Source of the DNA: JACQFK01 sp964619955
GTDB taxonomy: Bacteria; Planctomycetota; MHYJ01; JACPRB01
Direction: 5' to 3'
NCBI GenBank assembly: GCA_964619955.1
Contig: CAZUJF010000050.1
Coordinates: forward strand, 1 to 34,809
Length of the DNA stretch: 34,809 bases
Below are positions 27,058-34,739 of the stretch, in pieces (positions within the stretch are counted from its first letter, which is position 1; each line of letters begins with the position of its first letter). The notes under the pieces are model-generated. The model made no database searches and was not told the DNA's origin. It worked only from the letters and a program-made list of their open reading frames with translations. A program made the position numbers and the translations under genes.

Positions 27058-27657
27058 GTGATTTCCCTGAAGGACCTCCTCCTGGGTCAGATCGCCGTGG
27101 AACGCGGTCTGATCAGCAAGGCCCAGCTGGAGGACTGCGTCCGCGCGCAGCAGAAAGAGAAGGTCCCCCAGCCGCTGGGGGGGCTCCTGGTGTCCCGGGG
27201 TTTGCTGAAGGACGAACAGCTCGCCGGCCTGCTCGGGGAGCAGTCCCGTCGCGTCGAGGTCCTGGAATCGTTCAAGAAACTCCAGAAGGCGGACTACCTC
27301 TTCGGCCAGCTCCTGGTGAAGGACAACCTGGCCACGCAGCTGCAGATCAACAAGTGCCTGGAGATCCAGCTCAAGATGGCGGAAAAGGGCGTGACGCCCA
27401 TTCCCCGCGTCGGGGAACTCCTCGTGGAGCACGGGTTCGTGGACCGCAAGACCGTGGCGGACGTGCTCAAGCTGCAGTCCAAGAACGTCCTCTATTGCAC
27501 CGCCTGCGCCCGGCAGTACAACGTCGTGGGGCTCGAGGAGGGCAGGGCCTACCGCTGCAAGGAATGCGGCGGCGTGATGCTGCGCCGCGAGGTGCTCGAC
27601 ACGCTCAAGGCCGAGGACACGATGTTCGGCTTCGAAATGCCGACCGAGGAGCGCTGA
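27058..27657 (+). CDS. Repeat protein with MshEN-like domains and a zinc ribbon
   Basis: This is a 199-residue cytoplasmic protein from the GTG at 27058. It has three or four repeats of a helical unit that reads like the GspE/MshE N-terminal fold: LLLGQIAVERGLISKAQLED (8-27), LGGLLVSRGLLKDEQLAGLL (40-59), FGQLLVKDNLATQLQINKCL (82-101) and VGELLVEHGFVDRKTVADVL (118-137). A zinc ribbon follows with CTAC (147-150) and CKEC (167-170). Such repeats bind cyclic di-GMP in some GspE-type ATPases and precede kinases in some planctomycete proteins, but no ATPase or kinase domain is present here. The function is unknown; a c-di-GMP receptor or adaptor is a guess. The start is probably leaderless. Confidence 0.82.
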   Translation: MISLKDLLLGQIAVERGLISKAQLEDCVRAQQKEKVPQPLGGLLVSRGLLKDEQLAGLLGEQSRRVEVLESFKKLQKADYLFGQLLVKDNLATQLQINKCLEIQLKMAEKGVTPIPRVGELLVEHGFVDRKTVADVLKLQSKNVLYCTACARQYNVVGLEEGRAYRCKECGGVMLRREVLDTLKAEDTMFGFEMPTEER

Positions 27658-27693
27658 GCTCCCGGCGGCGGATCACCAACTATAAGGACGCCC

Positions 27694-28749
27694 ATGTTTC
27701 CCGAACTCTTCAAGATCCCCGGACTCGGCTGGCCGATCAACAGCTACGGCTTCTGCATCATGGTGGGCTTCCTGCTCGCCTCCTGGATCACCGTCCAGCG
27801 CGGCAAGCCCCTCGGGCTCAAGAGCGACTTCATCCTCGACGTCGGCATCATCGGCATGATCTTCGGGATCCTCGCCGCGAAGGTGAACTACCTGCTGCAG
27901 TATTCCAAGGACATCGTCGAACCGGGCAAGCTGAGCCTCTGGGGGGACATGGGCCTCGACCCGCTCGGCGCGCTCATCCTCGGCCCCCTGCCCTTCGCGT
28001 TCTGGTTCTGGCGCATGAAGAAGTCCGGGGAGAAGATCGTGCTCTTCTCCTGGCAGACCGGGGTCCTGCTCGTCCTGACCCTGCTGGCCTCCCTCGTCGG
28101 GACGCGGTCGCTGTTCCTCTGGCAGCATTCGCCGGAGTATTCCTGGAAGCTCTTCCGCAACTGGCAGAGCGGCTTCGTCCTCTACGGCGGCCTGATCGGC
28201 GGCGTGGCGGCGGGCTGCCTCTACACGAAGATGCGGGGGCAGTCCATCTCCCAGATCGCCGACCTCGCAGCCCCCGCGATGATGCTCGCCGTCGCCTTCG
28301 GCCGCCTGGGCTGCTTCATGAACGGCTGCTGCCACGGCAAGCCGGGCACGGGCTTCCCCTGTCTCTCCTTCCCCGAGGGCAGCCCGGCCGCGCGCCTGCA
28401 AAACAAGCCTTTCGGCCAGCCGTCCGACCCGGTCCATCCCACCCAGCTCTACGAGACGGCCGCCGCGATCGCGATGTTCTTCCTGCTCTCGTGGTTCTAC
28501 CGCCGCAAGCGCAAGGCGCAGGGCGAGGTCTTCCTCGTCATGGTCATGCTCTACGGCGCGTGGCGTTTCGCGGTCGAATTCGCCCGCGGCGACGAGCGCC
28601 CCACCTGGCTCGGCGAGCTGAGTTATTCCCAGGTCGTCAGCCTGACGGCGTTTGCGGTGGCCGGGATCTGGATCTTCCTGCTTCGGAACCGCCGGACGGA
28701 GGAGCCGCCCCAGCCCGTCCCGCCGCCGGCCGCCCCGGGCGCGACTTGA
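27694..28749 (+). CDS. lgt: Prolipoprotein diacylglyceryl transferase with internal insertion
   Basis: Lgt transfers diacylglycerol from phosphatidylglycerol to the lipobox Cys of prolipoproteins in the inner membrane. The 351 residues begin MFPELFKIPGLGWPINSYGF. The signature FGRLGCFMNGCCHG has Arg204, HPTQLYE follows and RFAVEFARGDERP is near the C-terminus. Most Lgt proteins have 260-300 residues. The extra length is about 80 residues after the first G-rich membrane segment (about 51-70): residues 129-170 look like a second copy of the GxxG membrane segment and its WQSGFVLYGGLIGG loop. The last 15 residues are Pro-rich. AAGGA lies five bases before the ATG. Confidence 0.94.
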   Translation: MFPELFKIPGLGWPINSYGFCIMVGFLLASWITVQRGKPLGLKSDFILDVGIIGMIFGILAAKVNYLLQYSKDIVEPGKLSLWGDMGLDPLGALILGPLPFAFWFWRMKKSGEKIVLFSWQTGVLLVLTLLASLVGTRSLFLWQHSPEYSWKLFRNWQSGFVLYGGLIGGVAAGCLYTKMRGQSISQIADLAAPAMMLAVAFGRLGCFMNGCCHGKPGTGFPCLSFPEGSPAARLQNKPFGQPSDPVHPTQLYETAAAIAMFFLLSWFYRRKRKAQGEVFLVMVMLYGAWRFAVEFARGDERPTWLGELSYSQVVSLTAFAVAGIWIFLLRNRRTEEPPQPVPPPAAPGAT

Positions 28750-28795
28750 GCCCGGGCCGGCAGGAAGCGCCGGGCAGCGGACGTCTACAAGACCA

Positions 28796-29338
28796 ATGGC
28801 ACAGCCTGAGTCGGACGAGGAGCGCCGCCAGCGCCAGCGCCTGCGCGCCGGCGATCCGCAGGCCTTCGCCGACTTCTACCGCCGCCACCAGCCCGGCATC
28901 TACGCGTTCGTGTACCGCCTGTCCAACGGGCAGGCCCCCCTCGCGGAGGACGTCTGCCAGCAGGTCTTCCTCAATTTCTGGACCCACCGCGCCAACTACG
29001 ACCTGGAGAAGCCGCTCCCCCCGCTGCTGCTCACCATGGCGCGCAATGCGTGGATCAACACCGCCAAACGGGAGGAGTACCGCCGGACCTCGGAACTCAA
29101 GGAGGACGGGGCCACCGGGGAGGATCGCGCCCTCGAGATCCGGGAGCTCGAGAAGGTCGTGGAGCGCTCCCTGCAGAAACTGCCGCCCGAGCTCCGGGAG
29201 GTCTTCATCCTGAGCCGCTACCACCAGCTCAAGTACCAGCAGATCGCCGAGATGCTGGACATCTCGATCAAGACCGTCGAAGCCCGCCTCAGCCGCGCCC
29301 TCCAGGAGCTGCAAGGCTTCCTCAAAGATTTTCTCTGA
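28796..29338 (+). CDS. ECF-type RNA polymerase sigma factor
   Basis: This is a 180-residue extracytoplasmic-function sigma factor. Region 2 (about 15-80) has LRAGDPQAFADFYRRHQPGI, AEDVCQQVFLNFW and the DNA-melting segment. Region 4 (about 120-170) has LEKVVERSLQKLPPELREVF, ILSRYHQLKYQQIAEMLDIS and the recognition helix KTVEARLSRALQEL. No extra C-terminal domain is present. The ATG at 28796 has no strong Shine-Dalgarno site; the reading frame extends further upstream over the end of lgt, which I regard as a shadow. A probable anti-sigma gene follows 50 bases downstream. Its promoter target cannot be told from one window. Confidence 0.93.
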   Translation: MAQPESDEERRQRQRLRAGDPQAFADFYRRHQPGIYAFVYRLSNGQAPLAEDVCQQVFLNFWTHRANYDLEKPLPPLLLTMARNAWINTAKREEYRRTSELKEDGATGEDRALEIRELEKVVERSLQKLPPELREVFILSRYHQLKYQQIAEMLDISIKTVEARLSRALQELQGFLKDFL

Positions 29339-29388
29339 TTTCGATTTTTGCGTAGGGGATCCCCGGCCCGAAGGGTGAAAGGGGTTGA

Positions 29389-31197
29389 ATGCTCACCTGC
29401 GACCTCGTGGCCGACGCCGTGGCGCGCTCGCTGAGCGGGAACGCCTCCCGCGCGGACGAGACCGAGCTTCGCACCCATATCAAGACCTGCAGCGCCTGCG
29501 CGATCCTGCAGGCCCGGCTGATCCGCGCGTGGGCCCTGATGGGATCCCTGCCGGCGGCCGCGCCGCTCCCCCTGAAGATCCCCGTCCTCCCCGCCGTCCG
29601 CCGGCCGGGCCGCCTCATCGCCTGGGGTTCGCTGGCCGCCGCCACCCTGCTGGCGCTGAGCTTCGCCCTCTCCGGCGGCCCCCCCGCGCCCGCGCCGCAT
29701 CCCGAGCCCGTCGCGGCCCGCCCCCTCCCGAGCCTTCCCGTCCCCGAGGAGACCCGGGAAGCCCGGGCCGAGAAGGAGCGGATCGAATCGGTGCTGGCCG
29801 AGGCCCCGGTCGCGCCGAAAGCCGCGCCGCTCGTGGCGCCCGCCCCCGAAGAACCCAAGACGCCGCCCGTCGCGGTCCCCGCCGTGACCCCGGCGCCCCC
29901 GGAGCCCGCCCCCGCGACGCCGGCGCCGGCGCTGGAAACGCCCGTCGTGAAACCCGCGCCTGCCACGGGCGTGGCGACGGCGCCCAAGGAGCCCCGGCCG
30001 CCCGTGGCGACCCTCGACGGGGTGGACGGCGAGGTCGCGGTCCTCGTGGACGGACGCCGCAGCCCCGCCAAGGCGGGCCTGCCCCTCCCCGCGGGCAGCG
30101 GACTTGAAACCTCCGGCAAGGGCAGCCAGGCGGTGCTTGAGTTCAGCGACGGCACGCGCGTGGTCCTCGGCTCGGACAGCTCCCTGACGGAGATCTCCCT
30201 GAACCGCACGGGCAAACGCGTGACGCTCCAGAAGGGCGTGCTCGCGGCCCAGGTGGCCCGCCAGCCCGCCGGCGAAGCCATGCTCTTCCTCACGCCGGGC
30301 GCCGAGGCGCGCGTGCTGGGCACGCGGCTCACCCTCTCGGTGACGGGAACCCTGTCCCGCCTCGAGGTCCGGGAGGGCCGGGTCCGCCTGACCCGCCGCG
30401 AGGACAACGCCTCCGTGGAAGTCGGCGCCGACCAGTACGCCGCCGCCGGCAAGGGAGTGGCGCTGGCCGTCAAGCCCCTGTCCCCCGCCCGCCTGGCCCT
30501 GAAGGACACTTTCGAGCGCAACCGCTGGAGCAACGCCTGGCTGCCGGGCGGCGATCCGGGCCAGGGCGTCCGCCTCAGCGTCGAAGGCGGCTCGCTCGCC
30601 GTCAAGATCGCCCAGCGCAGCCCGCAGGACCTGCCCGCGGGCGGCGGCGCGTCGCTGCCCCCCGGCACCCCGGACGCGCATCGCAAGGCCGTGGACAACG
30701 CCGGCAAGCTCTCGCAGCTGCCCGGGAAGAAGGAATGGACGCGCGGGGTCTGGCTGGAGAGCCGGGCGCTCGCGACCTGGTCCGCCGAGGCGCCCCTGCG
30801 GCTCCGCGTGCGGCTCTGGACCTCGCAGACCGAGGCCGGGCGTTCCGCCTGGCTCGCGCTCGGACGCGGCCTGCCGTCCCAGGGGCTCCTCCTGGAACGC
30901 CGCGGCGACACGCTGCAGCTCTGGTCCGAGGGCGCCGCGGCGCCGCTCTGGAAGAAGGATCTCGCCTGCGCCCAGGATTGGGAAACGCTGGAGCTCTGGA
31001 TCGGCAAGGATCAGGTCCTGGTGCGGCGCAACGAGGAGACGCTCTTCGTGGGCCAGCTGCCGCCGAAAACCCGGCCGGGCTTGGTGTCGCTGGGCGCCAG
31101 CTGCAAGGCGGACGTGTCGAAGGACCAGGAGGTCCGCTTCGACGACGTGGAAGCCGCCTGGGTGAGCGCGGCCGAGTTCGAGGCGGTGTCCCGGTGA
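29389..31197 (+). CDS. Membrane anti-sigma protein with FecR and LamG-like domains
   Basis: This 602-residue protein is the likely partner of the sigma factor at 28796-29338. The N-terminus has a zinc-finger anti-sigma motif, H30xxxC34xxC37 (THIKTCSAC). A membrane segment follows at about 77-95. A Pro/Ala/Glu-rich linker (about 97-205) leads to a FecR-type beta domain (about 207-330) with AGLPLPAGSGLETSGKGSQA, SDGTRVVLGSDSSL and GAEARVLGTRLTLSVTG. The C-terminal 240 residues look like a jelly-roll lectin/LamG-like domain: FERNRWSNAWLPGGD, QGLLLERRGDTLQLWS and DWETLELWIGKDQVLV. The FecR and LamG-like parts would lie outside the membrane. GGGG lies just before the ATG at 29389. The combination suggests an envelope signal sensor; the ligand is unknown. 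Confidence 0.85.
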   Translation: MLTCDLVADAVARSLSGNASRADETELRTHIKTCSACAILQARLIRAWALMGSLPAAAPLPLKIPVLPAVRRPGRLIAWGSLAAATLLALSFALSGGPPAPAPHPEPVAARPLPSLPVPEETREARAEKERIESVLAEAPVAPKAAPLVAPAPEEPKTPPVAVPAVTPAPPEPAPATPAPALETPVVKPAPATGVATAPKEPRPPVATLDGVDGEVAVLVDGRRSPAKAGLPLPAGSGLETSGKGSQAVLEFSDGTRVVLGSDSSLTEISLNRTGKRVTLQKGVLAAQVARQPAGEAMLFLTPGAEARVLGTRLTLSVTGTLSRLEVREGRVRLTRREDNASVEVGADQYAAAGKGVALAVKPLSPARLALKDTFERNRWSNAWLPGGDPGQGVRLSVEGGSLAVKIAQRSPQDLPAGGGASLPPGTPDAHRKAVDNAGKLSQLPGKKEWTRGVWLESRALATWSAEAPLRLRVRLWTSQTEAGRSAWLALGRGLPSQGLLLERRGDTLQLWSEGAAAPLWKKDLACAQDWETLELWIGKDQVLVRRNEETLFVGQLPPKTRPGLVSLGASCKADVSKDQEVRFDDVEAAWVSAAEFEAVSR

Positions 31198-31274
31198 ACC
31201 GTGCCGTGAAATGCTTGGATTGGACGTCTTCGATTTAATAGACTCTTTTGACCTTTACTGAGGGAGCCGAGGCC

Positions 31275-32207
31275 ATGAAAACCCCGCAATTCCTGAACCG
31301 GGCGCTGCGCGTGCTCGCGGCGCTGGCCGTGGCCTTCGCGATCCCCGCCTGCAGCGACGAAGACAACACGGGCTCGCCGAGCAGCCCCGGCGCGGGTGCC
31401 AACACCCCGCTGGTCTGGAACAGCTCCTCAAACACCGGAGGCACGGGGGACACCTCCAGCACGTCCGCAAGCGGGGACACGCCGCTCATCTGGTCGGATG
31501 CCACCTACGCAGACCCGAACTACGTACCGATCGGCATCGGCGGAGCCGTCCGCTTCACCGATATCCGAACGTATTCCAAACCCACCAACTATTCCGGCCT
31601 GGACTCCGGCTTTGCCAACCATCCGTTGCGCACGACGACCGCCTCCTCGAGCATCTACATCCCCGAAAACTACCTGGCCTCCCTCATCAACGGTCATCGC
31701 CAGACCCTCTTTGGAGCGGCGGGTGCCGGCGGCGGCGGCGCCGGGGGGGGCGGCATACCCATCGGCAACACGGCCGGCATTCAACTCCCCATGCATACGG
31801 CGGGTCAGGAGGTTTGTCGCGCCCACTGCCACCACTACGCCGGATATCTGCCGGGGGTCACCCTCCCCGTAATGAACGAGGAAGGCGACATGCTTGGCAA
31901 TACGCCCACCCCGGTTTTGCTCTTCCCCATGGGGGTTCCGAATATGGCCACCGCCGCGAGGGGCCGCTTGGGCAAGAACGGCATTAACATCAATGTCAAC
32001 GGCTATGCCGACATCAACATCTCCGGCCCCCAGTGGAGCACCCCGGAGATCGTGTTTGACGAGTTTCTGAACAACCCCATTCTCCGCCAGCAGATGTCGG
32101 CCGTCCCGGGAACATGGTCCCACATGGCCATCGGCCACTGGATCGGGGGGTCCCAAGCATACTATTGGGAAGTCGCCTTCCTACTCAACCCCAACCCGGC
32201 GTACTAG
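31275..32207 (+). CDS. Lipoprotein with a possible degenerate CAP-like domain
   Basis: This is a 310-residue secreted protein. The signal peptide ends in a lipobox, AIPAC, with Cys26, so Lgt (27694) and Lnt (18383) are expected to modify it. Mature residues 27-78 are Ser/Thr/Gly-rich and hold two TPLxW repeats. The rest has no clear family. The region from VCRAHCHHYAGYLPG to HMAIGHWIGGSQAYYWEVAF resembles the order of CAP (SCP/PR-1) motifs, but the usual HR after the W-loop is NNPILRQQM and the match is weak. A Gly-rich loop (GAGGGGAGGGGIP) is near residue 155. By hand count two 60-base lines are 53% GC against about 77% in a neighbouring line. GGGAG precedes the ATG. The downstream terminator is strong. 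Confidence 0.75.
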   Translation: MKTPQFLNRALRVLAALAVAFAIPACSDEDNTGSPSSPGAGANTPLVWNSSSNTGGTGDTSSTSASGDTPLIWSDATYADPNYVPIGIGGAVRFTDIRTYSKPTNYSGLDSGFANHPLRTTTASSSIYIPENYLASLINGHRQTLFGAAGAGGGGAGGGGIPIGNTAGIQLPMHTAGQEVCRAHCHHYAGYLPGVTLPVMNEEGDMLGNTPTPVLLFPMGVPNMATAARGRLGKNGININVNGYADINISGPQWSTPEIVFDEFLNNPILRQQMSAVPGTWSHMAIGHWIGGSQAYYWEVAFLLNPNPAY

Positions 32208-32219
32208 GAACCTGAAAAA

Positions 32220-32250
32220 CCCCGGTGGACGCCTCCACCGGGGTTTTTTT
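32220..32250 (+). terminator. Intrinsic terminator after the lipoprotein gene
   Basis: A perfect 10-base stem (CCCCGGTGGA pairing with TCCACCGGGG, loop CGCC) at 32220-32243 is followed by seven T residues (32244-32250). Five A residues precede the stem, so it can also act on the minus strand. It starts 12 bases after the lipoprotein stop and separates it from the next gene. Confidence 0.94.
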
Positions 32251-32267
32251 CTGCCCGGAAATTGGCC

Positions 32268-33497
32268 ATGAGACGATCTGCCGTCGTGATCCCGGTCCTG
32301 GCCGTCCTTGTGGGGGCCCTGCTCCTCCTCCTGAGGAAGCCGGCCCCGCCGGCCCTGCCACCCGCGATTCCCCGGATCGAGGAGCCGAAGGTGGACGCCC
32401 ATGGCCACCCGGTCCCCGCCGCCAGATCGCCGCGGCCCGAGGACAAGCTCCCGGAGGGCACCGCGGGCTTCCGCTTCCGGGTCCATCATCGCGGCCAACC
32501 CCTGGCCGAGGCGGAGATCTTCGTGACCCGCGTGCTCACGGACCGGCCGTACACGCTCAAAACGAACGCCGACGGGACGCGCCTGCTGGTCGGACTGCCG
32601 CCGGCGGAGTACAGCCTCACCGCGAAACACCTCCCCAAGCACCGGGAGTCCTCTCTGCACTTCCAGGTCGAGGCGGGAAGAATCTACGAAGTCGACTTCA
32701 ACCTCGAGCGGGGCTGCCGCATCCACGGCACGGTCCTGAACAGCTCGGGCACGCCCCTCAAGGACGCGAAGGTCGTGCTCCATGTCGCCGGCACGGCGGC
32801 CTTGAGCCCGTTCCGGACGACGACGGACGCGCAGGGGCGTTTCGAGCTGGAGCCCGTCGAGCCCGGCTTCTACAACGTCTCCGTGCGCCATGAGCGCCAC
32901 AAAGGGCGGGGGGACCAGACGGCCAGCGTTCCCCGTCCGGGGGACGCGTTCGAGGTCAACGTGGTGCTTGAGACGGGCGCCCAGCTGGGCGGACGGGTCG
33001 TCGACGACGAAGGGAATCCCGTGGAGGGGGCGAGCATCACCGTCGCCAACGCCAAGACCGGCGCCACGACGAAGAGCGACAAGGACGGGCGCTTCATGGT
33101 CTACGGTCAGGAGGCGGTCCCGACCAACCTCTCGGCGCAGAAGGCGGGCCTGGGCATGGTCTACCTGCGCAACGCCCCGCCGCATTCCACGGACCTCGTG
33201 CTCCGCATGCCCACGCCCGGAACGGTGCACGGCCGGGTCGTCGCGGATCCCCTGCCGGAAAGTTTCGGCGTGGCCCTCTACGGCTACGATGCGGCGCTGA
33301 AGCAGAAGGCCCCGCTCTACAGCCGCTTCTTCACCGCGCCGGCGGAGGGCCGTTTCATCCTTCCCGACGTCGCCCCCGGCACGTACACGGTCGAGATCAT
33401 CCTCGACGGCTGGGAGCTCAGCAGCGTCCCGGAATTCACCGTCCAGGCGAAAGGCGTCGTGGAAAACCTGGATTTGCGGCTCCGTCCGAAAAAATGA
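32268..33497 (+). CDS. Membrane-anchored protein with carboxypeptidase-regulatory-like repeats
   Basis: The 409 residues have an N-terminal membrane segment (about 4-23, AVVIPVLAVLVGALLLLL) and then Ig-like beta repeats of the carboxypeptidase-regulatory-like type. Clear units are CRIHGTVLNSSGTPLKDAKV with TDAQGRFELEPVEPGFYNVS (about 150-205), LGGRVVDDEGNPVEGASITV with SDKDGRFMVYG (about 240-290) and TVHGRVVADPLPESFGVALY with EGRFILPDVAPGTYTVEI (about 320-380). A fourth, divergent unit lies at about 65-145. No enzyme domain is present, so it is probably a structural or binding protein outside the membrane. I chose the ATG at 32268; a TTG six bases earlier is less likely. It follows a terminator, so it must have its own promoter, but I do not see a convincing one. 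Confidence 0.88.
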   Translation: MRRSAVVIPVLAVLVGALLLLLRKPAPPALPPAIPRIEEPKVDAHGHPVPAARSPRPEDKLPEGTAGFRFRVHHRGQPLAEAEIFVTRVLTDRPYTLKTNADGTRLLVGLPPAEYSLTAKHLPKHRESSLHFQVEAGRIYEVDFNLERGCRIHGTVLNSSGTPLKDAKVVLHVAGTAALSPFRTTTDAQGRFELEPVEPGFYNVSVRHERHKGRGDQTASVPRPGDAFEVNVVLETGAQLGGRVVDDEGNPVEGASITVANAKTGATTKSDKDGRFMVYGQEAVPTNLSAQKAGLGMVYLRNAPPHSTDLVLRMPTPGTVHGRVVADPLPESFGVALYGYDAALKQKAPLYSRFFTAPAEGRFILPDVAPGTYTVEIILDGWELSSVPEFTVQAKGVVENLDLRLRPKK

Positions 33498-33509
33498 GCG
33501 GGCTTGGGG

Positions 33510-33515
33510 TATACT
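33510..33515 (+). promoter_or_regulatory. -10 box close to the CAP lipoprotein start
   Basis: TATACT ends eight bases before the ATG at 33524. The -35 position (about 33487-33492) has no good match. If active, the transcript would be almost leaderless. Confidence 0.4.
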
Positions 33516-33523
33516 GCGTGACC

Positions 33524-34084
33524 ATGCGATCGTGGCTCCTACTGGCGGCCCTGCTGACGGGGACCGCCGCCTGCGATGCGGGCGGCGACAGCGAGGCTTC
33601 GTCGTCGGAGCCCTCCGTGGCCCTCTACCACGCGGACGGCCGGCCCCTCGCCCTGCCCACGGACGACCCCGGCGTGCTCGCCTTCGAGCAGGAACTGCTG
33701 AAGCTGGCGGGCGATCACCGGGCCGCGCTCGGGCTCGCGCCCTTCAAGAGCTCGCGCACCCTGGCGGACGTGGCCCGCGCCCACAGCCGGAACATGATCG
33801 ACCAGCGCTACTTCGCCCACGAATCCCCCGAGGGGACCAGCCCCGGGGACCGCCTCGGCCTGGCGGGCGTGGACTGGGAGAACGTCGGGGAGAACCTCGC
33901 CGCGGGCACGTCCTTCGGGACGCCCCAGGCGGTCTTCGACGCCTGGCTGGCCTCGCCCGGGCATCGCGCGAATCTCGAGTCGGAAACCTACGCCTACGCC
34001 GGGGCGGGCTACGCCCACGACCCCGAGCCCAGCAGCGATCACCCGCACGTCCATTACTGGACGCTGCTGCTCCTGAAGCCGTAG
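33524..34084 (+). CDS. CAP (SCP/PR-1-like) domain lipoprotein
   Basis: This is a 186-residue secreted protein with a signal peptide (MRSWLLLAALLTGTAAC), probably a lipoprotein with Cys17. The CAP domain (about 50-186) is well conserved: FEQELLKLAGDHRAALGLAP, ARAHSRNMIDQRYFAHESPE with the His, NVGENLAAGTSFGTPQAVFD, AWLASPGHRANLE with the second His, and HYWTLLLL at the end. Bacterial CAP proteins are extracellular and often have no known enzyme activity. An alternative ATG at 33494 overlaps the previous stop (ATGA) and would add ten residues before the signal; I prefer 33524 because it gives a normal basic signal start and lies eight bases from a TATACT box. It is convergent with the gene at 34089, four bases away. 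Confidence 0.9.
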   Translation: MRSWLLLAALLTGTAACDAGGDSEASSSEPSVALYHADGRPLALPTDDPGVLAFEQELLKLAGDHRAALGLAPFKSSRTLADVARAHSRNMIDQRYFAHESPEGTSPGDRLGLAGVDWENVGENLAAGTSFGTPQAVFDAWLASPGHRANLESETYAYAGAGYAHDPEPSSDHPHVHYWTLLLLKP

Positions 34085-34088
34085 CGCC

Positions 34089-34739
34089 TCAGGCCCTGCC
34101 GTTCCACTCCCGGTGGAAACGCCGGAGATACTCCCGCATGAAGGCATGGCGCCCCCGCGCGAGCTTCCGAGCCTCGCGGGTATGAAGGCGGTCCTTGATC
34201 AGGAGCAGCTTTTCGTGGAAATGATTGATCGTGGGGCCCCGGGAGCGCTTGTAGGCGGCGAAGGTTCCGTGGAGCACCGGTTCGATCCCCGGCTCGTGCA
34301 GGGGGCGCGCGTGGGCCCCGCCGTACGCGAACGTGCGGGCGATGCCGAGCGCGCCGATCGCGTCCAAACGGTCGGCATCCTGGACGATGCGGCATTCGAG
34401 CGATGAGGGCCGGTCGGGCACGCCGGCGCCTTTGAAGCTCACCTCGCGGCAGACGGCGGCGACGCGCCCGACGAGGGCAGGGGCGGCCTTGAAGCGGCGC
34501 AGCAGGCGGGAGGCTTCGCGCGGGGCGGCCTCTTCGTCGCCGCCGTGGAATTTCCAATCCCCCAGATCATGGAGGAGCGCGCCTAGGGAGACGACGAGGG
34601 GATCCGCGGCGGGTTCGCTGCGGGCGATGCGGTCGGCCAGGCGCCGGACGCGCCAGACATGCCACCAGTCGTGGCCGCCGCCGTCGCCCGTCATGGCCTT
34701 GCGGACGGACGCGGCGACGCGAAGAACAAGATTGTTCAT
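34089..34739 (-). CDS. HD-domain phosphohydrolase
   Basis: This is a 216-residue cytoplasmic protein of the HD superfamily, metal-dependent phosphohydrolases. The motifs are HDWWHVWRV (His at about 23), ALLHDLGDWKF (HD at about 57-58), and later DADRLDAIGALGIAR (Asp at about 121-123). The layout is like uncharacterised single-domain HD proteins such as YedJ; the substrate is unknown. The last third is basic, with ARKLARGRHAFMREYLRRFH. The ATG at 34737-34739 has no visible Shine-Dalgarno site. The remaining 70 bases to the right edge hold no gene or clear promoter. Confidence 0.88.
   Translation of the reverse strand: MNNLVLRVAASVRKAMTGDGGGHDWWHVWRVRRLADRIARSEPAADPLVVSLGALLHDLGDWKFHGGDEEAAPREASRLLRRFKAAPALVGRVAAVCREVSFKGAGVPDRPSSLECRIVQDADRLDAIGALGIARTFAYGGAHARPLHEPGIEPVLHGTFAAYKRSRGPTINHFHEKLLLIKDRLHTREARKLARGRHAFMREYLRRFHREWNGRA

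Noticed and set aside
31198..31274. A promoter for the lipoprotein gene at 31275
   Set aside because: The stretch is AT-rich and has several partial -35 and -10 matches (TTGGAT, TAATAG), but none with correct spacing and quality, so I did not list one.
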